A DNA stretch of 64,000 nucleotides. Source: Nymphaea colorata. Lineage: Eukaryota > Streptophyta > Magnoliopsida > Nymphaeales > Nymphaeaceae. Where the stretch lies: assembly GCF_008831285.2 (NCBI RefSeq), contig NC_045149.1, forward strand, positions 870,001 to 934,000, written 5' to 3'. This document shows positions 1 through 10,620 of the stretch, in pieces. The notes beneath the pieces were generated by a model that made no database searches, was not told where the DNA came from, and was given only the letters and a program-made list of their open reading frames with translations. Numbering within the stretch: the first letter of the stretch is position 1; each line of letters begins with the position of its first letter. The translations under genes and the position numbers were made by a program.

Positions 1-653
1 CCGCCTATCACCGCGCCCACCTGGCGCCTCGGTGACTAACTCTCACTCTCAGCCAGGCCCAAAAGTGGGGCTAAACTATCGCGTGCGCCTGACGCCTCGA
101 CAGCGCAACTCGAGCTCAAGCACCTTAGTGTTGTGCGGTGTGCACAACCACAATCTAGACTGTTTTATGGACAGTCAAAACTCTTCGCACATAAATAGCA
201 AACGGTGGAGTTTTGCCTTCAAACTTGGTCAGCAAAAGATAGGATAGTTATCTAACTACCCTCTAAATTTCAGCTCAATATGACCTCGGAAAGCCTATGG
301 ACCAACTCGATTTTTCTGGCGGACTGCTACCCGGACAGGTTCTGTCCGCCCAGCCTGTTTCGCTAATGAAGGGTCAAAAGTGAAACTTTTTCAGAAAATC
401 CAAGTCTGGTTCCCTATATGACTTTTGTAGAACAAATAATTACGAAGCTCTCAACCAATTTTCGGGCTAATCCGACTTCATTTGCCCCTGGAAAACACCG
501 ATTTACTCGTGCTGGCTGCATCAGTCCAGAAAACAGCAACTACTATACTACCGCAATCTCCAAAAACAGAACTCCAACACTACTGAAAACTGAAAAATCT
601 GCTACTAACACCAAATGAAACACACTGAAAAACCTCTGGCTGTGCCCAAGGCG
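1..653. other. Unassigned repetitive-looking sequence at left edge
   Basis: No gene is recognised. Two short open frames (32-247 and 418-618, plus strand) match nothing known to me and lack domain-like composition. The stretch lies on the inner side of two minus-strand copia-type primer sites (654-665 and 784-795), so it could be internal sequence of a non-autonomous LTR element running off the left edge. No gag-like motif is visible on the minus strand, so this stays an inference. Confidence 0.3.
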
Positions 654-665
654 GCTCTGATACCA
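654..665 (-). other. Copia-type primer binding site, copy 1
   Basis: On the minus strand this reads TGGTATCAGAGC, the usual initiator-methionine tRNA primer site of plant Ty1/copia elements; the same motif is used by the two complete copia elements of this window. A near-inverted copy follows on the plus strand (TTTGGTATCAG, about 677-687), so the site can form a small hairpin. The associated LTR would lie to the right. Confidence 0.45.
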
Positions 666-783
666 AATTCATAGATTTGGTATCAGTCGGTCCAAGGTGG
701 CTGCACCACAGAAATCTGACTAACTACAAACTGAAAACTGCAACAACTATAAACTGAAATCTTCTGGTTGCGCTTCAAGTCTC

Positions 784-795
784 GCTCTGATACCA
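784..795 (-). other. Copia-type primer binding site, copy 2
   Basis: This is a second exact TGGTATCAGAGC on the minus strand, 130 bp from the first. The sequence to its right (from about 799) would be the end of an LTR read on the minus strand, ending in ATCA. Both sites are preceded by similar CTGAAAACTG-rich sequence, which suggests that the primer-site region was duplicated in tandem or came from two related insertions. No full LTR pair was found. Confidence 0.45.
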
Positions 796-798
796 AAT

Positions 799-2767
799 TG
801 ATAGGATCTAACTTCGGAGTCGATCAACGCCCAATCCAGACTGCCGAACCTATCCCCATGATCACCCTTGAGACAGCCTAAGCTAAACCTAGAACAAACA
901 AATACAATGACACTACCCAGTCGGACAGGAACCCGACTTCAAAATCCCAATAAGTAAGGAATACAAGTGAGGCTAACCCAAAACCAAAGCTGGAACCTAC
1001 TACAAAATACTAGAGATGTGAGGCCAGTACAAAGCGCAAGCGATACAATGATAAATCTCTCACAACTCACTCAAACAAACCATCAAACCAAACCTAATCG
1101 AGCAAACCACACCCACCCGTAGGAGGCTAAGTTGGCTAGAGGGCGTGTCTTTGGCTTGGAGCCTCTGAGGTACCTCTATGCACAACGATGGCCAAGGCCG
1201 GGCTAAAAGCAAAAGCGGAAGCAAAAGAACAACCTCCCACGTATCTATAGGGTGTGTAGAGATGTACCGGTCAATGCTAGCTTGGCGAATGTATACCCAA
1301 GGACCACGAGGTGAGATTCCACACTCGGGTATTTTCAGCAGCACGGCGGAAGGGGGCTGGAAGTTGACACTGGCTCCAAGGAAGAAGGGGGCGCCCACGG
1401 TTGAAGACATCTCCAAGAAGCCGTGGATGAGGATAAGCCTTCACCGAAAGTCGCCTAGGAGCTTTGCAGGACCACACTGAATGAAGTGGTAGCTGGCTGG
1501 AAAAGTCACCGGAGGGTCGCCGAAAAAGTAGCAGCGGCGGCCGGTGGTGGCTGGAAGCAGCGGCGGCCGGTGGTGGCTGGAAGCGGTGGCGGCGAGACTC
1601 ACCGGTCTCAAGAACACAAGGCAGCAGTAGGGAAGACCACGGGCTGCCTTGGGGACTAAGGTTGAGACCGCCTAGGAGTGAGCCCTTTTGGCTTGGGTGG
1701 ACTTAGGTGGGTCCGGGCAAGGTAGGTCAAACTAGGTCTAAGCTCAGCTAGAAACAGGGACTAGGTCAAGGATAGAGTAGGCGAGGTAGGTTCTAGGGTT
1801 CGAATCTAGGTTCAATTGGGCTAAGGGAAGGGGTCCAAATGTGAGTTCCTAAAAAGTAGGAAGGGTAGGTCTAGGGCTAAAACATGAAATGGGAATGGAA
1901 ATGAGCTAAGGCTAAGTCACCAAATGGTAGTGGCGGCTGGCTAGAGACGCGTAAGGCAAAGGATGGCGAGAAATGTGGGAGAATGACGGCTTGACTAGGC
2001 TAGCTAAAACGTAGGCTTAGGTGTGAGGCTCGTTGCGGCTATCTCCCTCCAATGTTGGGAGAGAGGTTGAGCAAATGGAGAGAGTGTAGGGCGAGGTGGC
2101 CAAATGTGGTCCACTAGAGGAGGTTTGGAACGGGTTCGGGAAGAGGACAAGTGGCGAGGCTTGGGGCTTCTAGATCCTAAAATGTCGAGCACTAACCTAA
2201 AAGCTTGGGATTTAGAATCCCAAATGAATCTCAAAAAGGTGGGGCGATCCCACCAAATGTGGTCCACCTCCTCCAAATGTGGGAAGAGATAGCAAGCTCC
2301 CTCCAAGAATATCTCTCGTGCTCTAGATTTCCTCCACTTGGCGAGGATGTAAGGTGGAGATTGCGAAGGGCCAAAAGGTGAGATCCACTTACCTCAAATG
2401 TAGGACGACCAAATGATTCCCAATTGCACCGGCGGCTAGGTGTACGCTCCTAGGAGATCCTCCCGATTGCCACATGATTTCCCACTTGCGCCTTCACCAA
2501 ATGTAGCTGATCCTTTGCACAATTGTAGGAGATCTGATCTTTTGGCTGGAGCACCCAAATGTTGGCCGGAAAAAGAGCAGCGGTCGCCAGAATTTCAGAA
2601 TTCCAGAATCGCTTCAAACTTGGCCAAATTCTTTCTTTTGCTTGGACGATAATTCTTTTATGCTTTTTCCTCTTTTTCCAACGTCCTAATCAATGTTTTT
2701 CCAAGACTTTTCTCACTGATTTTTGGCAAGAATCTCAGGCCTAAACTGAAGATTAAAACTGAGTTTC
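799..2767. other. Gene-free GC-richer repetitive stretch
   Basis: No supported gene. The open frames in it (for example 1060-1416 minus and 1178-1480 plus) overlap one another and resemble no family I know. It contains a 26-bp tandem duplication and a cluster of CCAAATG words (listed separately). Its higher GC content and its position beside primer sites suggest LTR or LARD-type retroelement sequence. Confidence 0.35.
1531..1582. repeat. 26-bp tandem duplication, GC-rich
   Basis: Two exact adjacent copies of a 26-bp unit starting GCAGCGGCGGCCGGTGG (1531-1556 and 1557-1582) are followed by a decayed third start (GCGGTGGCGGCG). It looks like replication slippage in a GGC-rich tract. No reading frame across it is supported. 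Confidence 0.85.
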
Positions 2768-3559
2768 ATGATGGATTTCGTCGGTGAACTTTTTCCAAGA
2801 AGCTTAGGGAAAGCACGAACTTCACAAGGTATCCTTGTGGCTTGTAAAAATGGGTTTGAAGCAAACTTCCACCGTCGAATTCAGCCCCAACTCACGGGTT
2901 TGCACCGTGGGAAAGAGCTGGTCTCTAGGGTCGAACCTTACCTCAAAACAGTCCAACAAAGGACATCAATGCAGGAGATAGCCACTAGTTCGATAAGTGA
3001 CCAAGGAGACCAGGTCGAAGAGATTCCAGGCTGTACAAAGAAGAAACTTGTTCCAACGCCTTGGAAGGGAGGGCTAAAACATAGCAGCATGGGATCACAG
3101 AAAGGGTATAGTCAGATCATCCAAGAAGATAACCTCATACGAGCTTGGGGTCAAGCTCGGTCTAAGGAGGGTGGATCTGATACGTGCCTTATTTTGACAC
3201 CATCGAGGACGGTCGAAGGCTTGGACGAGGGTGCAAGAGCAGAGCCGACCAGCGGCGTTAGTAGCAGCTGGGCACGCCGATTACCACCTGACAGGCTTAT
3301 GTCCTCGTTGCCTTGTGAGGTTTGTCTCGGCGGGGAGTGCCGAGAGCAGCAGGCCGCAGCATTGCGCGCGGCCGAGGATGGGCGCAAGCCCAAGAAGCGA
3401 TTTGCAGGGTTGGGCAGTAGCACCTATGTGCGTAGGGCCAAGTGCACGCGATTGAGTTGGACCACACGACACCTTGGCATGGTTTCAGGGTTCGACACTA
3501 ATAGAACCCTTGGGCATTACTTATATGGCTGCAGTGGGAGGAGCGGGTGGAGCAGCTAA
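2768..3559 (+). CDS. Hypothetical 263-residue open frame, unrecognised
   Basis: This is the longest plus-strand open frame in the first 25 kb. It starts at a double ATG (2768) and runs 263 codons. I recognise no domain. The product is basic and polar, with a Ser/Gly/Arg-rich C-terminal half and a run of Cys-containing residues around position 180 (CEVCLGGEC), but no clear zinc-finger spacing. It has no signal peptide or membrane segment. It lies just upstream of a stretch that looks like a plus-strand LTR with a TATA box (about 3600-4100), so it may be the remnant 3' coding part of an LTR element rather than a host gene. Chance openness in GC-richer DNA is also possible, since overlapping frames on the other strand are open too. 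Confidence 0.2.
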   Translation: MMDFVGELFPRSLGKARTSQGILVACKNGFEANFHRRIQPQLTGLHRGKELVSRVEPYLKTVQQRTSMQEIATSSISDQGDQVEEIPGCTKKKLVPTPWKGGLKHSSMGSQKGYSQIIQEDNLIRAWGQARSKEGGSDTCLILTPSRTVEGLDEGARAEPTSGVSSSWARRLPPDRLMSSLPCEVCLGGECREQQAAALRAAEDGRKPKKRFAGLGSSTYVRRAKCTRLSWTTRHLGMVSGFDTNRTLGHYLYGCSGRSGWSS

Positions 3560-3599
3560 GGTCGAAAAAAGTGAGACAGGGTCCGGATCCGTAGAGAGA

Positions 3600-4110
3600 G
3601 CGGGTGCAACCAGATCCAATCCAGGTGCCCTTTTGTTTATGTTTATTTACTCTTTTGTACCGTCTCGGTTTGAGACGTGTTAGAATCTTTTTATTTTAAG
3701 TTCTTTGTACCGTCTCGGGTTAAGAGCTAAGTGAACCAAGACGCTTCTCATGTATATAAGCTTTGAAATTAGGGCTTTTGGGATTACGCTTGAATGAAGA
3801 ATGAATTGATTTTCGTTTTGGGCGTCACTCTCTCTCTCATCGCATCTTCTCCTCAACCAAGTCGACTTGTCTTCCCGGCGGTGGCCGGATTGATTTCTTC
3901 TCACCATTGACCAGCGACGGCTGGTGTCTTTCTTCGATCCGACGGCGTCAATCCTTCTCCCATCCTAATACTCATTTCTTCCTCTTCCCAATCGGCCGAA
4001 GGAACATCTGCCTCCCCTGTTGCTGCAATAGAAAAAAGAAGCGGTGGCAGACCACAAAGTTGAAATCGATTTGCCCTACTGAGCGTGATCTTGGGTAGAG
4101 ATAGCGCCTC
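3600..4110 (+). repeat. LTR-like sequence with TATA box
   Basis: The region has the texture of a plant LTR read on the plus strand: a TATA-like TGTATATAAG (about 3750-3759), then a leader ending in a CTCTCTCTC tract (about 3827-3838). Upstream is an imperfect direct repeat of TTTGTACCGTCTCGG (about 3654 and 3706). I could not identify both ends or a second LTR, so the boundaries are approximate. It abuts the truncated alcohol dehydrogenase fragment and may have broken that gene. Confidence 0.35.
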
Positions 4111-4125
4111 GGCAGTGAGGTTCTA

Positions 4126-4632
4126 TTAGCCTATCACACCCAAGTAGAAAACTGCCACACTCTGACCCTTCTTTGGTTTAGCCACAATAACAATGACTCC
4201 AAAACTTGTAACACATTCCAGGGAACAATTGACTAAGAAATCTTTATTTTCTGGAGTCAAAAGAAAGAAATGGAGTGAGAATGTGAGGATGATCTTGTAA
4301 ATAGTTTCCCATGCATGTTGAAATTCCACAACTAAGGGTGCATACTTTGTTGAGAGGACCCTCTGGATTGACCTTGTCAAGGAAACCCACTTGTACAATA
4401 GTATACTCATTGAAGGTGAAGGTGTCAACAAAATCATAGATGGGCTGCCCTTTAATGGAGACCCTTGATTGCTCACCAGCAAGAATCAGTCGCCTGTCCA
4501 TGCTGATGCCGAGAAGGTTGCACCTGATCAGACTTGAAGTGAGCACATTCCCCACATTCCCAAGTGAAGATAGGGAGAACATGGTTACCAGGCTGAAGAT
4601 CAGTCACGCCTCAAATGGCTCTCTCAACAATC
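4126..4632 (-). pseudogene. Alcohol dehydrogenase (ADH1-type) gene fragment
   Basis: The minus strand encodes pieces of a plant zinc-dependent class P alcohol dehydrogenase, the cytosolic enzyme that reduces acetaldehyde to ethanol with NADH. From 4632 downward it reads [12 protein letters not shown], then after a frameshift SIKGQPIYDFVDT, FNEYTIVQVGFL and NKVCTLSCGIST. After about 105 bp comes VAKPKKGQSVAVFYLGVIG, the start of the Rossmann segment. The 105-bp gap (about 4205-4309) sits where plant ADH1 genes carry an intron after ST(G), and the start follows a TTTGGCAG acceptor; both suit intron positions known in the family. So this is a piece of a genomic copy, not a processed cDNA. It is broken: a stop follows VERAI, the frame shifts in the zinc-lobe region, the donor GT is lost, the nucleotide-binding glycines are changed (GLGAVG to YLGVIG), and upstream and downstream exons are missing. 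It ends where LTR-like sequence begins. Identification is by eye but the motif series is long and collinear. Confidence 0.85.
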
Positions 4633-4679
4633 CTGCCAAATTCAAAATTGAAAATCAGTGGTTCTGAGGGTTAGGAAAA

Positions 4680-7475
4680 TAAAACCTCCATTGCACTGAT
4701 CATGTTCCTATTTCTTTATTTCTTGGAAAAATATTTCATTAACTTCAGTTATAGGCTAGTAATTGTAACTGTGATATTAAACAGCAGAACCATCTAAACT
4801 ATATCATAGTTACGATTGTAAAAGTCTAACAAATTTTGTGTGAGTAAAAAAAATCATATATTTCTGTTGGAGTTGTAAAGGAAACATAGCATTTTGTACT
4901 ACATCAAGTAGAGGGAGCAGCCTTCTTGGAAAGCTCATGAACTAAAAGCATGAAAAACAACATTTCCGAAAGCCAAGAAGCAACTTCAAGGAGAGAAATG
5001 CATAAGAAACACACCTGGTAAAGTTGAAGTGCTCCACTTCTTTCTAGGTTTCACCACTCTTCAGTCAATAGATTTTCTTGAGTTGGTTTGAGGGGGATGC
5101 TTCAATTTCTTCTTGAAAGGTATCAAATGAGACTTTGTTTTGTACGTCTTCACGATAGACACCCTGCTTCTCTAGGTGTAAAATAAAAATCAAAATGTTA
5201 CAAAGTTGTTAAACCTAATGCTTTTCCAAGAGTTCAGTGCTCATCTTTGTGCTTCATTGTTATTCATGTTGGGCATACAAATGCCAGAAAGCAATGGTCC
5301 ATAGAAGGATTTTTAGAAAATGAATGTGAAATTGCAATCAAGATACTCTTAAATGGAAAAGTACTGCTTAACAATAACCGAGACTAGCTTATCAAGACCT
5401 CCACAGCACAGTCAAGCCCCTCCAAATCTCTAAGCCAAAAAGAATTAAACTTCAAACACTATGCCATGTATCCTCTCAGCAATAAAGGTATGACATCACA
5501 ATTCCATTACCAAAAAATATTGATGTTATGTAACAATTTCTTAGATAAACAAAATACTTGTAATTTTTACATTGTATGAACTTATATTTCCCTAGCATGA
5601 TTCTATCATAACACCAAATAATGGAACATGATAACCATGTAGAAAATAATGCCCCAATAAAAAAAACCATCATACTTTTTGGTACCATTGGGGGTGAACT
5701 GGGAACATGATGCCTTGCATGTGAGTGTTTCCAGGTAGGATAATGGGTGAATGTTTGTCATTCCAACAACTTTTGAAATGTTCAACATTTTATTTGTCAT
5801 CCCAACAACTTTTTATGTAGTTTTTAGTTGCTTTCTGGTAGAAAAAACTGAAGTTAATTTGACAACTGAAATCAGTAGAGCTAGTGATAAACCAAGTTGC
5901 AAGATGTTTAACATTAACTGGTTGCATCCTAAAAGCAGAAATGCATCCTAAAAGCTCATTACAAAATTGTGATACATAAGTCTTAGTCAAACTAGTCATA
6001 GCAATTGATCAAACAAAACCAACATATGGTATGAGAAAGAACTAGAGGAGTAAGCAACTATCAACTAAATGGACTTGTCGGTTATCCCGATAGCAGTAAG
6101 AACAATACAATACTGGAAAAATTCCTTCAATAAGACCAAAGCTTATCAAAAACATATGTGTTTGCATGTGTGAAAATTTTCATAGCAAGATAATCTTCAA
6201 ACTGAGTTCCTCCATCACAAAAATAGCCCCGCAGCAATCAAAATTTGGATATATATCTCAAGCACTATGGGGTTGGAAGGAGGTCCAATCAAGTCCATTA
6301 ATACTTAGTGGTAGAAATGACTTGTCATTGAGCTTGGCTTTGCTCACAAAGCTACAGATTCTGTCATAACTACAAGTATAATGATAAAAGATAAAAGATC
6401 CATTCAAAGATAAATGCAAGGATTATATATGAGCTAAATCACTTGAACATCATAAAAATTTGAAAAGTACCATTGCTTTTAAAACTTAATAATGAAAATA
6501 AATGTACAACAAAGATAAACTTTTCCACACAACATTCAAACCAAGAACATCACTTCCCATCTTTTGACCATGATTTATCTTTTCTAAATCAAAATTGAAA
6601 TAAGTTATTTAACACAACATTTGTCTTAGATAAATTTCACTTTCAATTAGAACAAGGCCTACCATGGAATACTTTATCAGTTCTAAAGTCAATAAATAAA
6701 AATATAGCTGTAAAATTTTCTATACCTTATCAGTTCACAATCAATAAACAAAAATATTGTAGCTGTAAAATTCTCTGTATGCATGTACAATGAACATCCT
6801 AAAGTTTAGTCTCCTAGGCATGGATTAATTTTCCCTTTTACCTACTAAAATTATGATTGAATACACATACCTACAAGTATGTGCTTATATTGATCTTAGT
6901 TTCATATTTCAACACTCTTCGTCAACTTGAAGGGCAATTACAAAGGCCTTCTACTTTTTAGAAATAAAAGAAATCACAACGTTAATCTTAAAATTTTAAC
7001 TAATAATAGAATTGAACATACCATAATCAATTTGAAAATCACATAATAATAAGGGAACCTAAACATGATAGGAGGATCAAGTAGGTACTGCTAATCATTG
7101 ATTTATGACCTAAGTTGATCACCTGTTCGGGGAATATCATATTCTTCAATCTATGCTTTTGTAGATGGGTAGATGAAGAAGATGCTCTAGTTAGGGCAAG
7201 CAGCAATAGGGAGCAGATGCATCTTGTCTCTACCCTATCGGAGAAACCCTAAACCTAGGAGTCTTATACGAATTATTCTTAAATAACAAAAATGGAATCA
7301 TTAGACAAATCCACTGATGATGAGCTGCCACTAGATACATACAGAAAAAGAAGAACAAGGACACCGATATTGAAAAAAACAAAATTGAAAAAACACAAGA
7401 AATAAGTACTTGCACTTTAGCAAGGAAATGAGAAAATTGACACATATCCCTGCATAAAAAGCAAGAAGAATGGAA
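4680..7475. other. AT-rich intergenic stretch
   Basis: No gene is supported. Short frames at 5476-5688, 5606-5800, 5751-5951 and 5790-5999 overlap and show no family signature. I looked for the missing first exons of the alcohol dehydrogenase fragment on the minus strand just upstream and found none. Composition is AT-rich with homopolymer runs, as in neighbouring intergenic DNA. Confidence 0.5.
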
Positions 7476-8013
7476 CTAATTAGAGGTAAACCACCTGGAA
7501 AAAATGGAAGAAGATATCACTAAAACCTTAGCTTGATTGGTAACTATTGTCAAACAGGTTCCCCGACAGTCTTTCTTGCAATAAAATGCTCCTTCCTTTT
7601 GATCATGGCAAAAGTGATCCATTAGAATCTCTCCTAATTCTAGAGAGACTTTTCCATGATCCAACTCCAAGGATTGTCTATTGTGAAAGGTGATGCCAGT
7701 GATGCATCCTCCACCTTGAGCTTCAAAGTAAAGAACCAGCTCTGATTGCTTTGCCTCTTCATCTTGACATAGAAAGTGAGGGAGTCTATCTTTCATTATG
7801 TACTCTTCCAGCCAAGCAAACCACTTGGTTGGGTTGGGCCATCCACACAAATGGCCCAGATGACCATTCATAAAAATTAGGACATAAAAATTTGATGCAG
7901 CATCGTGCATGCCTGACGCTGCCCTCATTAGAGTGGAGGTGGCAGATGCCTTCTCCCCAGTTGACAGTCAGCAAACTCACTGCCTCTTGCCAGAGAGAGG
8001 AGGGGTCAGCCAA
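7476..8013 (-). CDS. Unrecognised minus-strand open frame pair
   Basis: Two overlapping minus-strand frames are open here: 150 codons (7928-7476) and 75 codons (8013-7786). The longer has protein-like composition, with segments such as PTKWFAWLEEYIMKDRLPHF and a Cys/His-rich stretch (HFCHDQKEGAFYCKKDC), but I recognise no domain and the Cys/His spacing fits no standard zinc finger. The frame has no good plant splice sites that I could settle. It lies between the alcohol dehydrogenase fragment and a decayed gypsy element. It may be a broken exon of a host gene, part of an unrecognised repeat, or a chance frame. Confidence 0.2.
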
Positions 8014-8369
8014 AAAGAATTTGCAGTTCTTTTTTACAAAGGGGAGGCATCACCTCCCTCCACCAGCAGCCTCTCTGCCGCTAGACTCCTTGCTGGTGGC
8101 AAGCAGAGGACGTAGGGGTGCTCCTTCAATTGAAAGAAGAAAATTCGGAACTAGTATCATATTTGAGCGAAAGAACAAGAAATTGAACCTGAACCTATTT
8201 GCCCCAAGGTTCACAAAAAATCATGGCCTCTCTAAGAAATGATTGAGAGATCGATAGAGCAAGGTGAAGATTAAAAGCCTGGGAGAGAGAGGAGAGGCCC
8301 AGAGGGACATAAAGTGATATTAAAACGAAGTGAACGAGATATATAGATGAAAAATTTCTGAATTAGGTT

Positions 8370-10620
8370 ACCAATGAGTTATGAATTGTTCTTATGGACT
8401 TGTTAACAAAACTAAAATTGTTGTTGTGTGAGAAGGGGAGTAAATAACTATGTCATCAACAAATACGATGATAAACAAATTGAGGCACTCCCGGAATACT
8501 TTATTCACTACATCCATGAACACAACAGGGCATTAGTGAGGCCAAATGGCAAAACATGAAACTCATAGCAGCTATATCACATTTGGAAGATGGTCTTTGG
8601 AATATATTCTTCCTTGATGTGTAGCTGATGATAACCAAACTTAAGGTCAATGTTAGAGAATACTTATGTATCCTTGAGCTGATCTAACAAATCTTCTATC
8701 CTGGAAAGTGGTTATTTAATCTTGACAGTCACTTGATTCAACATTCAGTAGTTAATGTATAGGTGAAGTGGCCCGTCTTTTGCTAACAACACAAGTGCAC
8801 TCACTAATGGCACATTTGGACTGAAAAATCCCTTATTAATGAGTTCTTGTAGCCACTTCTTCAACTCTTCCAATGCTATTGGTGCCATCTTTTATGGAGC
8901 TTTCCGATTGGAGCAATGACAAGTACTAGCTCAATAGCAAACTCAATCTCCCATGCTGGTGGCAAGCTCGGGAGGTTGTCAGGGGACTCATCCAAGAATT
9001 CATGAATGATGGGAATCTATTCTACCTTGGGTGGCTCTCATTTCTCCAACAATAAGTTCACCAACTAATTCATCATCTAAATCTAAACTTCCTTGTATAC
9101 AGTGTACTAATACCATTGACTACACAATGGTCCTACAATTAAGGGCTTGAAACACATGATGGGATTGGTTGCACTAGCACAAATAATGACTTTCTTTATA
9201 CAATAGTCTATGTAAGCATTGTACTCCCCTAACCAATCCATCCCTAGAAAGACACCAAGTCATTCATATAAGGATAACTAAATGAGCAAAGGTTTTCTCC
9301 CAAAATCTTGATTTGGACGTTAGGCACGTATTGGGTGCAATAATCATGAAATCCAAAAGCTCATAGGGTGCTGTCAAGATAGGAGCATCAAAAAGCTTAG
9401 CCAACTGCCATGATATAAAAGAATTAGATGCAACAGAGTCAATCAAAATATGTTATAATGTGAGATTGGAAGAGGAGTATAACTTCAAGAAGGTCATGTT
9501 CATGAAGGTCTTCAAAAAGTAGCAGAATAAATGTGTCTATGAATATTCTTGCTTTGTGACTGAACAACAAACTATGGCTAAATAATCAGGGGTTGTCTTT
9601 CAATATGGTCCCTTCACTTGGGGCAATGCGGATAAAGTGTCCCTCTATTCTTCATAAAATAAACATGCATCTATAGTTCTAGGGCAAGGATGTTTGTAGT
9701 GTGTACTATGACAGCCAGCGCTCATCCCTAGGTGGTCTAAGTGGAGGGGTGGCCTACATCCTTGGATAGCAAGGGGTCTCCTCTTTGGTTGGCCTCTTGA
9801 CTTGACCTTGAGGTTACCCACTAGAAGCCATCTTTTTCTTCCTAATGCTATCCTAAGTATGAGTCCAAACATCCTCGATGCAAGTGGCCATTTTGATTGC
9901 TTCATTTAAGGTTGCAGGTTTGGATGCAATCATTTTGTAGGCCACCATTGAGTTCTCTAATGAACTTGCTAGCTGTGGCATTATTCATGGTATAGGTGTT
10001 CAGAAAATACTTCTCAATACAATAGAACTGACAAATGTAGACCTCAAGACTCATGTTTTGCTGGGAAAGGTCTAAAAACTCTTTCATTTGAGCTTATGAA
10101 CATGCTCAGGAATATATGCTTCCATGAATATTTCTTTAAATTCTCTCCCTGTAATTGGATGATTCTAAAAACAAAATTTTGCCTGGGTGCTCCACCAATT
10201 CTCTGCATCACCTGCTAATTCAACTTTAGGATATTTAGCATGTCAAACATCATGAAAGCCTTCTCTACCACCTACAACCATTCATCGGCTTTAATGCTAG
10301 TATTTAACTGGTGAACTAAGGCAACTTCATATCCATAAAGTTTTTCTACAGAATGTCTCGTACAGGTGGCATTATCGGCCCATGATCTACTGCAATGGCC
10401 ATCACAGCTATAGGTAAATTGGTGGTACAGGCTCTACTATGGTGGCAGGGGCAGCTGCAGGCAGCAATGGTCGTGTAGGTTTGGCTGCAATGGTTGGTGT
10501 GGCTGGACAAGCACCAGTTGCACAAGGGCTCAAACCAAATCAATAAGCACCCGAAGGGTCTCCATCAGTATAGTACGGTCATCCAGTGGCTCGATCGTGT
10601 CATCTTCTTCATGGGCACTA
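8370..10620 (-). mobile_element. Decayed Ty3/gypsy retrotransposon, gag-protease-RT
   Basis: Read on the minus strand from about 10,620, the order is gag (LDLSQQNMSLEVYICQFYCI near 10,087-9,990, a retrotransposon gag motif), a decayed zinc-knuckle region (9905-9645), aspartic protease (LIDSVASNSFISWQLAKL near 9,446; the family's DSG is DSV here) and reverse transcriptase (about 9,050-8,400). RT motifs include LPPAWEIEFAIEL, APIGKAP, FGYHQLHIKEEYIPKTIF, LPFGLTNA and the catalytic FVDD box at about 8452-8463. These motifs fit the chromovirus branch. The element ends just after FVDD: RNase H and integrase are absent, and no 3' LTR was found. Stops and frameshifts occur throughout, so it cannot encode a working polyprotein. 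The 5' LTR would lie right of 10,620 but I could not delimit it. Confidence 0.85.
8400..9050 (-). pseudogene. Gypsy reverse transcriptase fragment
   Basis: This is the palm-domain part of a Ty3/gypsy RT, with stops inside. The linker to RT (DESPDNLPSLPP) is followed by the conserved IEFAIEL segment, a frame holding LVSALVLLAKDGPLHLYINY, then FSNIDLKFGYHQL, PFGLTNA and IIVFVDDIVIYS. Both the first aspartate (NIDLKFGYHQL) and the FVDD aspartates are still present, so decay here is by nonsense and frameshift rather than loss of the active site. Confidence 0.85.
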
